A model generated the notes under the pieces. That model was not told the origin of the DNA. It saw only the letters and a list, made by a program, of their open reading frames with translations, and did not search any database. Source: Sphagnum compactum (lineage: Eukaryota > Bryophyta > Sphagnopsida > Sphagnales). From it: a stretch of 64,000 nucleotides of DNA. The translations under genes were made by a program, and so were the position numbers. Shown here piece by piece: positions 50,400 through 62,030 of this stretch (within the stretch, counting starts at the first letter, position 1; each line of letters begins with the position of its first letter). The stretch is from the NCBI GenBank assembly GCA_965153455.1, contig OZ234495.1, positions 4,402,001 to 4,466,000 on the forward strand. Reading direction: 5' to 3'.

Positions 50400-52544
50400 A
50401 TTTAGACCAGTGTTGGCAGGCTCTTTATATTTAACTGTACATGTACCTGTACATTCAGATGCTTGTGACCTAGACCTCACTTGGCACCTTTTTAATCGAA
50501 TTGATAGAAGGATCAAATCATGGAACTAGCCTTTTGCTGAAACCAAAACTTCAAACAAAAAATAAAATAAAATCCCTTTTTGAAGAAAATAAGTTCAGGA
50601 TTTTAAGGTAAGCACATTGAAAGCAAGTTCAAGTTTTGAAGATACACACATTGAACTTCTTTTTAAAGTAGGTATTGATTTCGATGTGTTGAAAAAGTCG
50701 ACGCTTTCACAAGTCTGTCACGAGTTTCAATTTTAACTTGTTGTATAATATTGTACTTGTAAAATTCTCAGCTTTGAGCTTTGGGGAGTGTTACTAGTGT
50801 GCCCATGAAGTTGAACCATGTTTTTCAACTGGGCTCAAAGTTCTTGAAGTTGAAAAGAATTGTCAAAACAGAAGTTGCAAGTTTAAAAAATATGGAGTAG
50901 GGACTCAAAACCTTTACCTGGAGAATCTACCAAAATTGTTTTAAATGTCAAAACTGGGAATCAGAGGTTCTTTCAAAAATGAAACTCCCTTTCAATATAT
51001 ATATGAACACATGTATGAACACATGGCCAACCTCATCGGACTCCTAAAACCAAGACACGATTGAGATTCATTTTTGGGGAAGTATGATTTGTTTAGTGGA
51101 AACAAGTTACTTTTTTTATCCTTTTTAAAACCATATCAATTGTTCAATCACATGTATGAAACATGTGATGATCATTTTTCAAACATAATACAAAATGAAA
51201 TATACATGAGAAAAAGGTGTTCCAACTTCCATCATTTGTGTTTGACATGGGCATTTAGCGATAATTGTGGATGTTGTGTCAATATGTTAATAAATATTCA
51301 ATCTACTATGGGCTAAGCTTACAATATGTACAAAATTCTTGAAACAAGCGTTAGAGAATCTTACTATGATTATTGCAAATTTGAATTTCACATTCAACCA
51401 ATTGTAATCTCATATATATATATATCTTTGGAATTTTTTGGTTAATTTTGAAGCCAAATCAGAAATTAGTATCCCTTGAATGAATAGTTGGGTTCATGAA
51501 CTCCCATATATTAATGACTTTGCATTGTCAAATATGTATTTGGACTACTAAACAACATCATAAAATAAAGCCCAAATGTCACATTGAAATTAGGTGTGTG
51601 TGTGTGTGTGTGATATTTTGACTTGAATTGCATTTCGTCATGATTATGTCATTTAAAATATTTATTCACATCCTTGATTCTGAAATGGCATTTTTCAAAT
51701 CAGTTTGATGAAGTTGTGACTTTCATTCCACCCATGGAATGAATATGATGTTATGTGGTCTAATCGGAAAAAATAATTTTTTAAAGATAGGATTAGTCAT
51801 TCCACCATACCAATAACATTTTGGTCATTCATATAGTGATTTAGAAATATGCAGAACCATTGACCCTAACTCTCTCTCTCTCTCTCTCTCCATCACAGTA
51901 ATCATAAAATGATAGCACTAAGGTGCATTACACCTGATGTTAAATCAATGTTAATTGAACATCTAGGTGGCATCCTAGGTGGCACCCAATGTTAAATGGG
52001 CGATAGCTTAATGTTAAGTGAATGTTAGTTTAACATAAAATCTTCACCATAAGTAAGTTTAAGTCTTAAATGACCTGTATGGTGTTAATGAACTCAACAC
52101 CTGAGAACATTTGATTTTTGGCTCATTTTGTCTTTTTGGGGACCTGAAGAGGCATAATGGAAAGATCATTACCCAGGTACCTTTACCATTCCTTCATTTT
52201 CTTGCCCAATATGTATTTAGTTCTTGTTTTTGGTGAAATTTCGCCAGCAAAACAAACACTGGTTGATAGATGTGTTGGCAGGCTTCTTGATGTGCAATGT
52301 TAAAGGGTTCAGGTTCTTGTGACCTGGACTCGAACAAATACCCCTTTAGTGGAACTGACATTTGAACTTGGCTATGCAGTTACGCTTGAACTAGAATTGA
52401 TATCATGAAATACAATTCTTGTTGGGCCACACTGAACCTGCACCCACCAGCGCAGCATCCACTGGATGCCTGTTATTACTCAGTTGTAGATGAACCTCGA
52501 CTGAGTTAGTATATGGTTTCACCTTGGTTACCAATTCTGTAAGA
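50400..52544. other. Gene-poor stretch with microsatellites
   Basis: No gene is supported. It contains (GT)n at about 51595-51612, (CT)n at 51871-51890 and a TA-rich patch at 51411-51425. A possible degenerate family of GATGTTAA/AATGTTAA phrases (51940-52040) is too weak to call. Confidence 0.4.
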
Positions 52545-52923
52545 AACAGGTCTCTCGTATATAGGTGGATAGGTAAGAAAATAGGTAATCATTAGGTAAG
52601 TAGATGGTTTATACATAAGTAAGAGCCGTTTCCATTAGCTACTTACTACCAACATGCTTGTGAGTTGTTAGTAGGTAGGTAGGAAAAAGCAGCAATTGAG
52701 CTAACCACCATGGTTACCTAGGGAACTTGAACTCAACAGAAAAACTGTTTTCTGAGCACTTACCATACATCCTTCATGGTGCGCTTGTTCGTGCTGGTTC
52801 ACTGTGGCCCAATTCTTGAACACTGGTTCACGTTTTCTTTTAGAGTAGTTCCACCCCTTACCCTTATTTGGCCCCCTTATTTGTGTCTGTTGCAGTGTTT
52901 ATAAAATCCAACATATTAAAGAT

Positions 52924-53460
52924 ATCCGTAAAAGTCATGCCTAGTTGGGCCTGAGTTGCACCCCTCATTTGATGCTTCATCCCCTCTTGACTGTGTGTCC
53001 GCAAAGTGAGGAAATTTTATTAAATAGCAGTATGAAATGCTCAGACTCAGGATTAAATGCTCGAGGCTCCAGAGCATTTATAGCTACAGTACACATAGCA
53101 GCAGTAGTGATTGGTTGAAGGCGCTCAGGAAAAAAAAGGACAGGCCGAACTCGGATTAGCAGCAAATGTGGTGCTAATCTGAGTTTCAGTCCCCGTTGAG
53201 CTCCGTTTAAGCGCAGTGTACTTTTTTTTCACTGTTTTCGAAATCTCGTCTAGTATGTGACCAAACACAGGGTTCCGGGTATCCGTAAAGTCACCCTGTT
53301 TTCACCCTTTCTTGGGGCCTCCTTTCACCTCCTATCCCCCTTGTTATGTGGTATCCAAATAAGGAAGTTTTATTAAATCTCAGTATGAAATGATGAAACT
53401 CAGCAGTGTATGCACAAGGTTCGAGAGTAATTATAGTAGTTGTACATCCTTTCAATGTAT
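52924..53460 (-). mobile_element. Two tandem LTR-like units (copies 2 and 3 of the family at 30.8 kb)
   Basis: The phrase ATATCCGTAAAAGTCA at 52922 and GTATCCGTAAAGTCA at 53279 mark two successive units about 355 bp apart. Each continues with AAATTTTATTAAAT or AAGTTTTATTAAAT, then AGTATGAAATG, ACTCAG, and CTCGAGGCTC or AAGGTTCGAG. On the minus strand this gives TTTAATAAAA-type polyadenylation signals inside a conserved block that also reads as the peptide pattern LEPxA then HFILxFNK in both units. The organisation suggests nested or tandem LTR remnants. No PBS, polypurine tract or pol gene is intact. Confidence 0.5.
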
Positions 53461-53940
53461 GCATGCATATTTTGGCGACTGGTAGTTCCTTTGGTAAGAG
53501 TATATCCACCAGAGGCATGCAGAACATCCAGAGAACATGCAATGCTTGTGAAAGGCACTTCACAGTACAATGATTTTTTTCATTGGCTAGCTATAATAAT
53601 TTGTTGGCTTGGTTTCTTGAGAAGGGCACATCTTGGTTTTTGGGATCATGTGTTATTATGCCCTTTTGTGACATGGAAGGTCATAAACTTTATTAAGTTT
53701 CAGTTCAGTTTTAGGCAATGATGGCCAGAGTGAACCAGCAGACACCAATGCACCAGTTGGCCATTCTGTCCACTGGATGGGCTGCACTAGATGGGGTTCA
53801 TCACAGTCCATTTTTTGCTCTGACCACTGACCACTGTACTTTTTCTTTTTTTTTCTTTGGTTCTTGGTCGTTTTCCCAATGAACCTGACTTCACACATAG
53901 CTACTTTACTCACTTTCTTACCCTTTAAGTACTGCACCAA

Positions 53941-54425
53941 CCTTGGTACCTTATTTATTATCCCTTATTGACATAGTTACCCTAATAACTAGTTATTTTA
54001 TTGACCTAGCTACTTACTAGCTATCTACCCTACTAACCTAGCTATCCTATTAATTATATACGTTACTAACTTAACCATTGTACTAACTATCTACCTTATT
54101 AACTTACGTACACAATCACGCTATTGACATAAATATTGTACAAACTTAGTCACCTTGATAAGGTAAAATTATTTCTTATGTATTAACTTGCCTATCTACC
54201 TAATTAACTTGCTATGTAACTTTTTCCTATTTACTAATTTGCTTACCTACATGCCTACTTACCCTAGTAATTTATCTACCTTGCTCCTTGAACTTCCTTT
54301 CTACTTATTGACTTGCCTACCAACCCAACTACTTACCTACATACCTACTTACCTACCTATGCACCCACCTTCCTACCTATCCATTATGCTTACCTACCTA
54401 TCTACACTTTTTACATAGCCAAATA
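53941..54425. repeat. Degenerate TACC/CTAC-type simple repeat
   Basis: About 480 bp dominated by ACCTACCTA, CTACTTAC, TTAACTTA and similar phrases, so plus-strand frames read Tyr/Leu/Pro/Thr repeats. The complementary composition (TAGGTAAG, GTAGGTAGG) occurs at 52550-52690, giving an inverted pair around the LTR-like units. Confidence 0.75.
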
Positions 54426-54524
54426 CCTAATTAATTATCTACTCACTTTTTCCAACCTCACCCCCCCCATTCTACCTATCAATTTATTAAGGTTTGCCCT
54501 TGTTCATGGATGATGAACATAGGT

Positions 54525-57500
54525 CCCTATATGTAGGTATTACGAACAATTTATAGTGGAAACAATGTCATAATTGCAGCCATTTTGGTTTAATTAATGC
54601 ATATTTTACTAATTTTTTTTACTTAATTAATTATGAAATGGACATTACAATACATATTTTCATGTAATTATTATAAGTATGTACTATTGGATTATGGTTT
54701 AAGTTTAGGGTTGGGACACATAAATTAATTAGTAAGTTTTCACAAATGTATAGTAATTAACCTTAACTAGGCTAAATTTAGGGGGAAATTTTTAGGGTTT
54801 ACACATATGTGAAATAATACAATCTCATTCTATATCTTCTTTAAAGAGAGTGGAAAAAATTAGGTTGGAGAAATCACACAAAGGTAAAAGACATATCTTC
54901 TCTTTTGGTTTTGTATGAAATTTATTCGATTGTTTTTTAAGATTAAGGTATTTTTTTTCAGTCAATAAATATTTAATGTTTAAAAAATTTTAAAAATTTG
55001 GTTTCCAACTTTTTTTTTATGTTCTTTCAAATTTTTTTGTTTTGCATTATATAATTTGTATAGTTTGTATAATTTTTTGGGTTTAAGGCATATATCACTA
55101 GGATTTTTTTTTGTTAGGGTTGTAATAGGGCTTATGGCAAAATATCATTTGGATTTTTAAGGTTATGCCTTATGATTTAGTGTATAGGAATTTGGTTCAT
55201 ATATTTCAGGGCTCAAGGTTCATATTCTAAATTTTGCTCATTGTATTGGTTTTTGATCTTATCATTTGTTTAGATCTATACCATAATTATGAATCTCCTT
55301 TGTTTCCATATGTTCCATAGTTGTTAGAGTTCAATATTTTCTAACCCACTTTTGTACGAATTATGATCTTTTAGGGTTGCGTTTCCAATTGGGACTATAA
55401 ACTTTGGTGGAACGTTGTCATTTTTTATTCCTAAAAGTATGCATTTGTCTCTTGTTACTTCTTTTGTTTTGTGTTTATATTTTCATAATTCAACCTCTTT
55501 TCATTTCCTACCTATTGGATATAGAATGGGCGTCAAATTTCATAAAGTTTACAACCATAAATGAAGGCTTTATACCTTTATTTAGGTATTTCATATTCAA
55601 TATCTCTTCGTAGTTTGATTTTTTCATACCCAATGCGAATAATGCATTTATTCCCCGCAACCAACGTGGGTTTTATGGCCTAAGGTAGGTATTGCATTTT
55701 GCACCTTTCAAACAATGTGCATTAATGATCATTATGTGGGTATTGCTAGATGGGGTTTTCAGACATTGTGGGTTTAAGGTACAATCCGGGTATTGCATAT
55801 GTGAACATTTTCAATGATGGAAGGTTTAATAGCTCAATGTGGGTATTGGCAAAGTTTGTTTTAGTATATGGGTTCATAATGCAAGTATTGTACGTGATGT
55901 TTTGGAACAATAGGTATGTTATATCATGATGTGGGCATTGTAATGGAAATTCCAAGTCACAACATCGATTTTAAAAGAGCCATGTCGGTATTACATTTTG
56001 CATTTTTGTTGAATGATGAATGTTTATAGAATTATAAATTCTTTTGGTGCAAGAATTTGTCTTATTTCCTTCAATCATGAGAAGGGTTCCAAAATCCCAT
56101 TCCATTCATGTCCGAAACACCACCAAGTCCACTTTTTCAAATAAAGACTTAGTGTGGAGGTCCGGGATATGCCATGCCCAATCACACAAATGTATGTACT
56201 AAACGATGTCATGAATAATCAATTATTAATCAAGATTATTGCCATTGGCACTAAGAAATTTGTTTTAAAATCGATTTTGTATGGAGGAAACCATAGGCCA
56301 AATTCTTTGAACATCATGTATTCAACACACATATGAAGTCTAATATACCACAAAGGTTATTATTATTTCCAAGTAATAAACACAAAAAGTTTGAAATGCA
56401 AAAACACAAAAAGATAATGATAATATTAATGTAAATGCAAGTATTGTATCTAGGCCCCAAAATACCAGTTGGTAAAAGTAAGTACAAGTGCGAGTATTAC
56501 AATTAGGCCCTAAAATTTTAGTTAGTAAAGGTAAGTACGGGTGTAGGTATTGCAACGAAACCCCAAAATTCCAATTGGTAGAGGTAAATATAAGTGCGGG
56601 TATTACAAGTTTAAATGAAGAATCAACCCTAAATGCAATACCCACATGCATGGTCACTTCAAAATAACCCATCTAGATGGTTTGGATACCCTTAAGTGAA
56701 AACCTAGCCCTAAACGCAATACCCACATGCAAGGTCACTTTGAAATAATCAAACCCTATATGCAATACTCACATTCAAGGTTATTTTGAAATAACGCATG
56801 TGGGGTTTAGGGCTCTTTAAATGAAGATCCTACCCTAAATGTAATATCCGCATGTTGGGTCACTCCAAAATAATTAGTTAATTTCAAAATAGTATGCTAA
56901 CAAAGGTGTGTATAAAGGTTGGGGTTGTTGATTAATAGTTCCATGATTCTTATTTTGTTTCATTGAAATTAAAACAAGGTTGTATTGTTTGTGGAATAAA
57001 TAGTATAATGATAGTTGTGATCAAATTTATATTGGTGCAAAGAAATTTCATGGAAAAGTTGAATTTGCAATCTATAACGTGGAATAATTATCTTAAATAG
57101 TGATTTCAATAACTTATTGAAACAAAAATATAATTAAGTTAATTAATGAAATATCAAGTTAATTAATCTGATATTTAGATCCAACTTTTTATTATCCAAT
57201 TAAATAAAGTTAAACCAAATGATTAGTTAATCATTTTAAATAAATAAATGATTATTTAATTCTTCATAATTAATCATTTAAATTATCTAAAATACTTGTC
57301 TTTTAATTATTTAATTATATGACAAAATTTATTGATAGTTCATTAATTATTTAAAATAATTTTTTAATCATTCATTAAATTGAGGGGAAATTTCTAGTGT
57401 TTAAAAAAATGTGAAACAATACAATTTGATTTTATATCTTCTTCAAAGAGATTGAAAAAATTAGGTTGGAGAGATCACACAAAGGTAAGAAGTAAACTTT

Positions 57501-59110
57501 ATGTGAAGACCCAACCGTGAATGCAATACAAAGTTTGTCAAGATCAAAAAATTAAAAGTTCATGCTTCAAATTTCTTCAAATATGTTCATATTTATGTTT
57601 TTTCCCTTTTAAAGTTGTAAATTCATTTCACAAAATAAATAAATATAAAGTCTCTAATTTAATAAGATTTTAAACCATGTTTAAAAACAAATCAAAGCAC
57701 ATGATTTTCTACTTTTTCTTTTGGTTTCACATAATAATAAAAATGATCTCTATATATTAATCCTATGTCTGAATGAAAATTTATTTTAAACTTTTCTGAT
57801 ATATAGTAAATAAGTTTTTGGTTAAAATAATCATATAGTGGGTCAGAAATGTTTTATATTTTATACATATATAACACAAGTCCTTATGTGAACTTTATTT
57901 TTTATGATGTATAATATTGGTTTAAAGTTTAGAATTGGGACATATAAATTAATTAACATTTTTTTTACAAGTCTATAATAATTAAAATAAATCTAGGGTA
58001 ATTTTTGGGGGGAATTTTATATGTAAAACAATGCAATATATATATTTTTAAAGAAAATGAAAGAAATTGGCTTGGAGATATTAGCACGTGGTAAGAGACA
58101 TACCTTCTTTTGTGTTTTGTTACAAATTTTATTTAATTATTTAAAAATTAAGGCCAATTTTTTAATTAGTGAAAAATAAATACATGTGTGGATATTGCAA
58201 AATATATGAAACCCTAACCCTAAATGCAATATTCAAGTTCATTTCAAAATAACCCATAAGTGATTTAGGTAAAACCTTAAGTGAAAGCCCAACTTTAAAT
58301 GCAATACCCAAATGCAGCATCGCTTTGAAATACCCAATATGTAGTTTGGTGTTGCTTCTGAATGAAAACTAAAGCCTAGATGCAATACTTGCATCTAAAG
58401 TCATTTCAAAATAACTAATAAATGGTTGGTACCCAAAATATGTCACATTATATACCTAAATTAATTATTATTCTGCATTAATTTTATGACAACTAATTTT
58501 CATGAATGATTATTCAAAATAATGATTTGAATAACTTATCAACATAAAAGAATTTAATTAAGATAATAAATTAAATATTACATTATCAATTTGATTTCTA
58601 AATTTTGATTATTTGAATAATTAAGGTTCAACCAAATAATCAGTTAATTAATATTAAGAAATAAATGATTGTCTAAATATGATAAGCAATCATTTACATT
58701 ATCTGAAGGAATGGTTTAGTAATTCTTTAATTATGAAATTATTTGTTGATACTTAAAATATATTATTTTGTCATATGAATCTTCTAAATATTGCATTTGA
58801 GACCTATATGCAGGTATTGCTAAAGATGCCTAAAATCATCAGATATTTACAGACCTATATGCGGGTATTGTAATGAATGTAAAAAAAACTCAACGACTAT
58901 TATGGGACCTACATGCGGGTATTGCAAGGAATGTAAAAAAATCAACGATTATTATGAGACCTATATGTGGGTATTACATATTTGAAAATGGCCTTATGGA
59001 ATTTAGAATAAAAAATGATGTAGGTATTGCATGTTTAAAATATGAGTATTGTTTTAAAAATCTTTAGATGATGTGAGTCCTATTACATTAGATGTAGGTA
59101 TTGTAATCAC
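54525..59110. repeat. 4.6-kb repeat domain built on an ATGYGGGTATTGCA-type motif
   Basis: The motif occurs on the plus strand near 54533, 55687, 55735, 55788, 55841, 55883, 55933, 55985, 56437-56605 and 58810-59100. It occurs on the opposite strand (TGCAATACCCACATGC) near 56634, 56715, 56761, 58228 and 58300. Three local arrays are orderly. 56437-56610 has an exact 53-bp period (starts 56437, 56490, 56543, 56596). 56627-56870 has about 80-bp units on the opposite strand beginning CCCTAAATGCAATACCC. 58801-59010 has 51-54-bp units beginning GACCTATATGCGGG. Between them, larger blocks recur, such as TTAGGTTGGAGAAATCACAC (54862 and, altered, 57461 and 58072). No protein-coding gene is visible. 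Confidence 0.7.
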
Positions 59111-59639
59111 AATGTTCATTTTGATATTTGTAAACCCCAGATAAATTAATGTTACCTATTCATATGGGCCTACTTAGTTTTGGTTCTTCCATCTAAAGGA
59201 TTAAGAAGATTATGAAAATGAAGACATATATGATTAACCATATACCCATTAAACAAGTAGGACTAAAAGAAAATATTATATTGGTAAAAGATGTGCGAAA
59301 AAGGGTGGATCAAAAAATGCTAAAGAACCCAATGAAAAAAAAGGTACTCTATAATATATCAAAGGACCAAAGTTCAAAAATTGGGTAGTCCAAAAAATGA
59401 AAGGGCTGGAAAAACCTAGCTAACTATATAAAAATGAAACCCTAAACTATATCATTATTTATAGTCTTATGTTTAGTTCAGTAAGCTGTTGCTGCATTTG
59501 TAGCCTTTGTTGCATGACGAATAGTGTACAGATGGCGATGTTGCATCTCAACCTGAATTACATTTGCAACAAACTTTTGTTTTGTTGTGCCTTGAACCCT
59601 ATAAACACCCAAAAACCACCAAATTAAACCCTAACACAC

Positions 59640-60307
59640 CTTGGATGAATTTTTTTAATAAAAAAACAATAAACATTGATTATTATTGTTTTTTACCTTC
59701 CATGAATCATTCTAGATTCATGGAAATATAATAAATCTATCAACTTTTGTGTCCGACTTGCTTTAGTGGACTCTTGATCTCAATTTTTTACATCCCATGC
59801 CATCTTCAATCATTGTGCATATGCAAAACGGGTGGATTGAATCATCTCTTGTAAATGTTCATCCTTTTCGATCCGTGATGTTGCATTTCAAGGCACGCTT
59901 CGCACACCCTAGGCATTAAGACCTAACACCTACAATAGTTGCTTTGAAGTTAATTTGAATAAGGTTGGTTTTGGTAATGGTGAACATTGTTCTACAACAA
60001 TTACCAGCTTATCCCACTCACGTTAGGCTCTAGCACGAGTGCAATTAACAACCTTTTGATCATTCCGCCTTTACACGGCCAGGGCATCTCCCACGATGTG
60101 AGCATTCATTTTAGCATGGTCGTGATGTCGAGGACTTCTTTCAGAAGTTGAAGGCTTCCCAGGTTTGGCCTTTTCTACCTCCAAACCATGCACCTCCTTC
60201 AAATGTTTGGTCAACAACCATTTGGCACAAGATGTGACGATGCAAATGCCAACTTTACACTTCCATTTCGACCCAACTTTCATCCATTCTTTGTCCTTCC
60301 GAGCCAT
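59640..60307 (-). pseudogene. Decayed transposon ORF with a C2H2-like zinc finger
   Basis: On the minus strand, after ATG at 60307, the frame reads KWKCKVGICIVTSCAKW, then LLTKHLKEVHGLEVEKAKPG. This is a C2H2-like finger with H-x4-H, followed by PSTSERSPRHHDHAKMNA. After a stop at 60071 the same frame continues, with several further stops, through REWDKLVIVVEQCSPLPKP, FKLTSKQLL, ATSRIEKDEHLQEMIQST and SRTQKLIDLLYFHES to about 59705. Keeping one frame over 600 bp with scattered stops (many of the TGG/CAG/CGA-to-stop type) is the signature of a methylated, decaying transposon gene. The exact superfamily is not clear. Confidence 0.65.
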
Positions 60308-60576
60308 ATTAAGTAGACAAGGGGTGTCAATGGTCGCGACACCTGGTCGGTTTCAAGTTTCGGACCTAAACCAAAAAATATAAAAAAAAAAGTCATTAAT
60401 TTGTAATAAAAAAATCCTAACCCTAAAATTTTACACATAAAAAGTTCAAAAATTGAATTAGGTATTGCAAAACATAAAATCACACAATTAGATGTAACTG
60501 TTGCAAACTCTAATTGTTTTTTGTATTGCAATAAAAAATTTCAACAAAAAAAATTCTGCAACTTCCATCAATGATA

Positions 60577-60716
60577 CACTAGTAGAAAAACCCCATTTTT
60601 CGACTTGTCTTAGGCGACTAAAAGTGTCTTTTGCGACTATTTTTGATAAAAAATAGTCGCAAACAATATTTTTAATTGCTTACGACAAGTCGAAAAATGG
60701 GGTTTTTCTTCTAGTG
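60577..60716. mobile_element. CACTA-type MITE, 140 bp, with 3-bp target duplication
   Basis: The termini CACTAGTAGAAAAACCCC and GGGGTTTTTCTTCTAGTG are inverted repeats that extend inward through ATTTTTCGACTTGTC and its complement. The element is flanked on both sides by ATA (60574-60576 and 60717-60719), the 3-bp duplication expected for CACTA elements. The interior is itself a hairpin, GCGACTATTTTT then AAAAAATAGTCGC. It has no coding capacity. The near-perfect ends suggest recent insertion, directly upstream of the decayed zinc-finger ORF. Confidence 0.9.
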
Positions 60717-61229
60717 ATAGAAGCTACAGATATAATTCAACTTAAAAAAACTTGTACAATTTTTTTTGTCTGCATTTAATCTAATGTATGTAAATTCTAA
60801 AACAGTTTAAACCACCATTTTTTGATCGAAATTCCCAATCTATATTAGGAGTGATCTCATCATTTGAATTGTAGACTGTCACCATTGTCAACTCTAAGCC
60901 ATATAGATTACTTGATTCATCAATTCTGAGTTTTGATGAAAAAACATTTTGCTCCCCAGGTCTCAATTATGATGGAACAACATTTGCTCCCCAAGTCCTG
61001 GTTGTAATGGATCAACATTTTGCTTCCCAATTCTCAGTTATGATGTAGCAACATTTTGTTTCTGAGTTTCCAAATCACCACCACCTTTTTTCAATATCCT
61101 TCTTCTAGCCATTACAACCTTCAACATTCAAAAAAACCACCATGTCATTGTTAATTATCAATTCTAATGAACTAGACCAAAAGGACAAAAGAAGAAGAAA
61201 AAGGAAAAAAGAAAGAAGGCAACCACAAC

Positions 61230-62030
61230 TTTGCTGTCATTGCCTTCTTCACAACACCACCACCATAGAAGAAGGCAATGACATTGGTGCCATCACCTAA
61301 CCACTAAAAAAGGCGATGGCAATTGTTGTTGCCTTTTTTTGCAGCAAAGCCATCAAAGAAGGTGATAGAAACTACCGTCATTTTTTTTTTCTTTGCAACA
61401 CCACCACAAAAGAAGGTGATGGCAGTAGTTCTCGTCACCTTCTTCTTTTCTACAACACCACCATAGAAAAAGGTGACGACAATTGTTGTTGTCGCCTTTT
61501 TTTCTCAGCAACACCACCATAAAAGAAAGTGACGGCAACAACTGTCATTGTTTTTTTCTTCTCTGCAACACCCACCACAAAAAAAGGCGACGGTAGCAAC
61601 TACCATCGCCTTCTTCTTCTTTGCAACACCACCACAAAAGAAGGCAATGGTAGTAAGTTATTGTCGCCTTCTTCGCTAGAACACCACCACAGAAGAAGAC
61701 GACGTCACAATGTCGTTGTCTTCTTCTTCTTCTCAAACATAGAAAAGAAGGTGATAGCAGTTTGTTGTCGTTGCTTTCTTCGCTACAACATCACCATAGG
61801 AGAGATGACGGCGCATTGCCGTCGTCTTCTTCTTTTCAAACATAGAAAATAAAGCGATGATAACAAGTTGTTGTCGCGTTCTTTGCTATAACAACACCAC
61901 AAAAGAAGATGACAACACATTGTCGTCATTTTCTTTTTTTCAAACACAAAGAAGAAGGTGACAGTAGCAATTGTTGTCGTCTTCATCGCTATAACACCTT
62001 CTATGGCACCTCTTTAAACCCTATAACACC
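61230..62030. repeat. Tandem array of about 11 hairpin-forming units of 50-60 bp
   Basis: Units have the form GCAACACCACCACAAAAGA, then AGGCGATGGTAGC, a short loop, and the complement CTACCATCGCCTTCTT. They recur near 61251, 61330, 61391, 61451, 61504, 61563, 61622, 61677, 61738, 61846 and 61955. The best unit (about 61585-61614) pairs AAGGCGACGGTAG with CTACCATCGCCTT almost fully; others carry compensated or partial changes. Open frames on both strands over this array (Cys/Asn/Thr- or Trp/Cys-rich) are products of the repeat, not genes. Confidence 0.75.

Noticed and set aside
54188-54513. Tyr/Leu/Pro/Thr-repeat open frames
   Set aside because: Products of the degenerate CTAC/ACCT simple repeat.
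54525-59110. CRISPR-like array, because of short repeats with spacers of about 40 bp
   Set aside because: Repeats are degenerate, switch strand and have similar rather than unique spacers; the DNA is plant nuclear and no cas genes exist.
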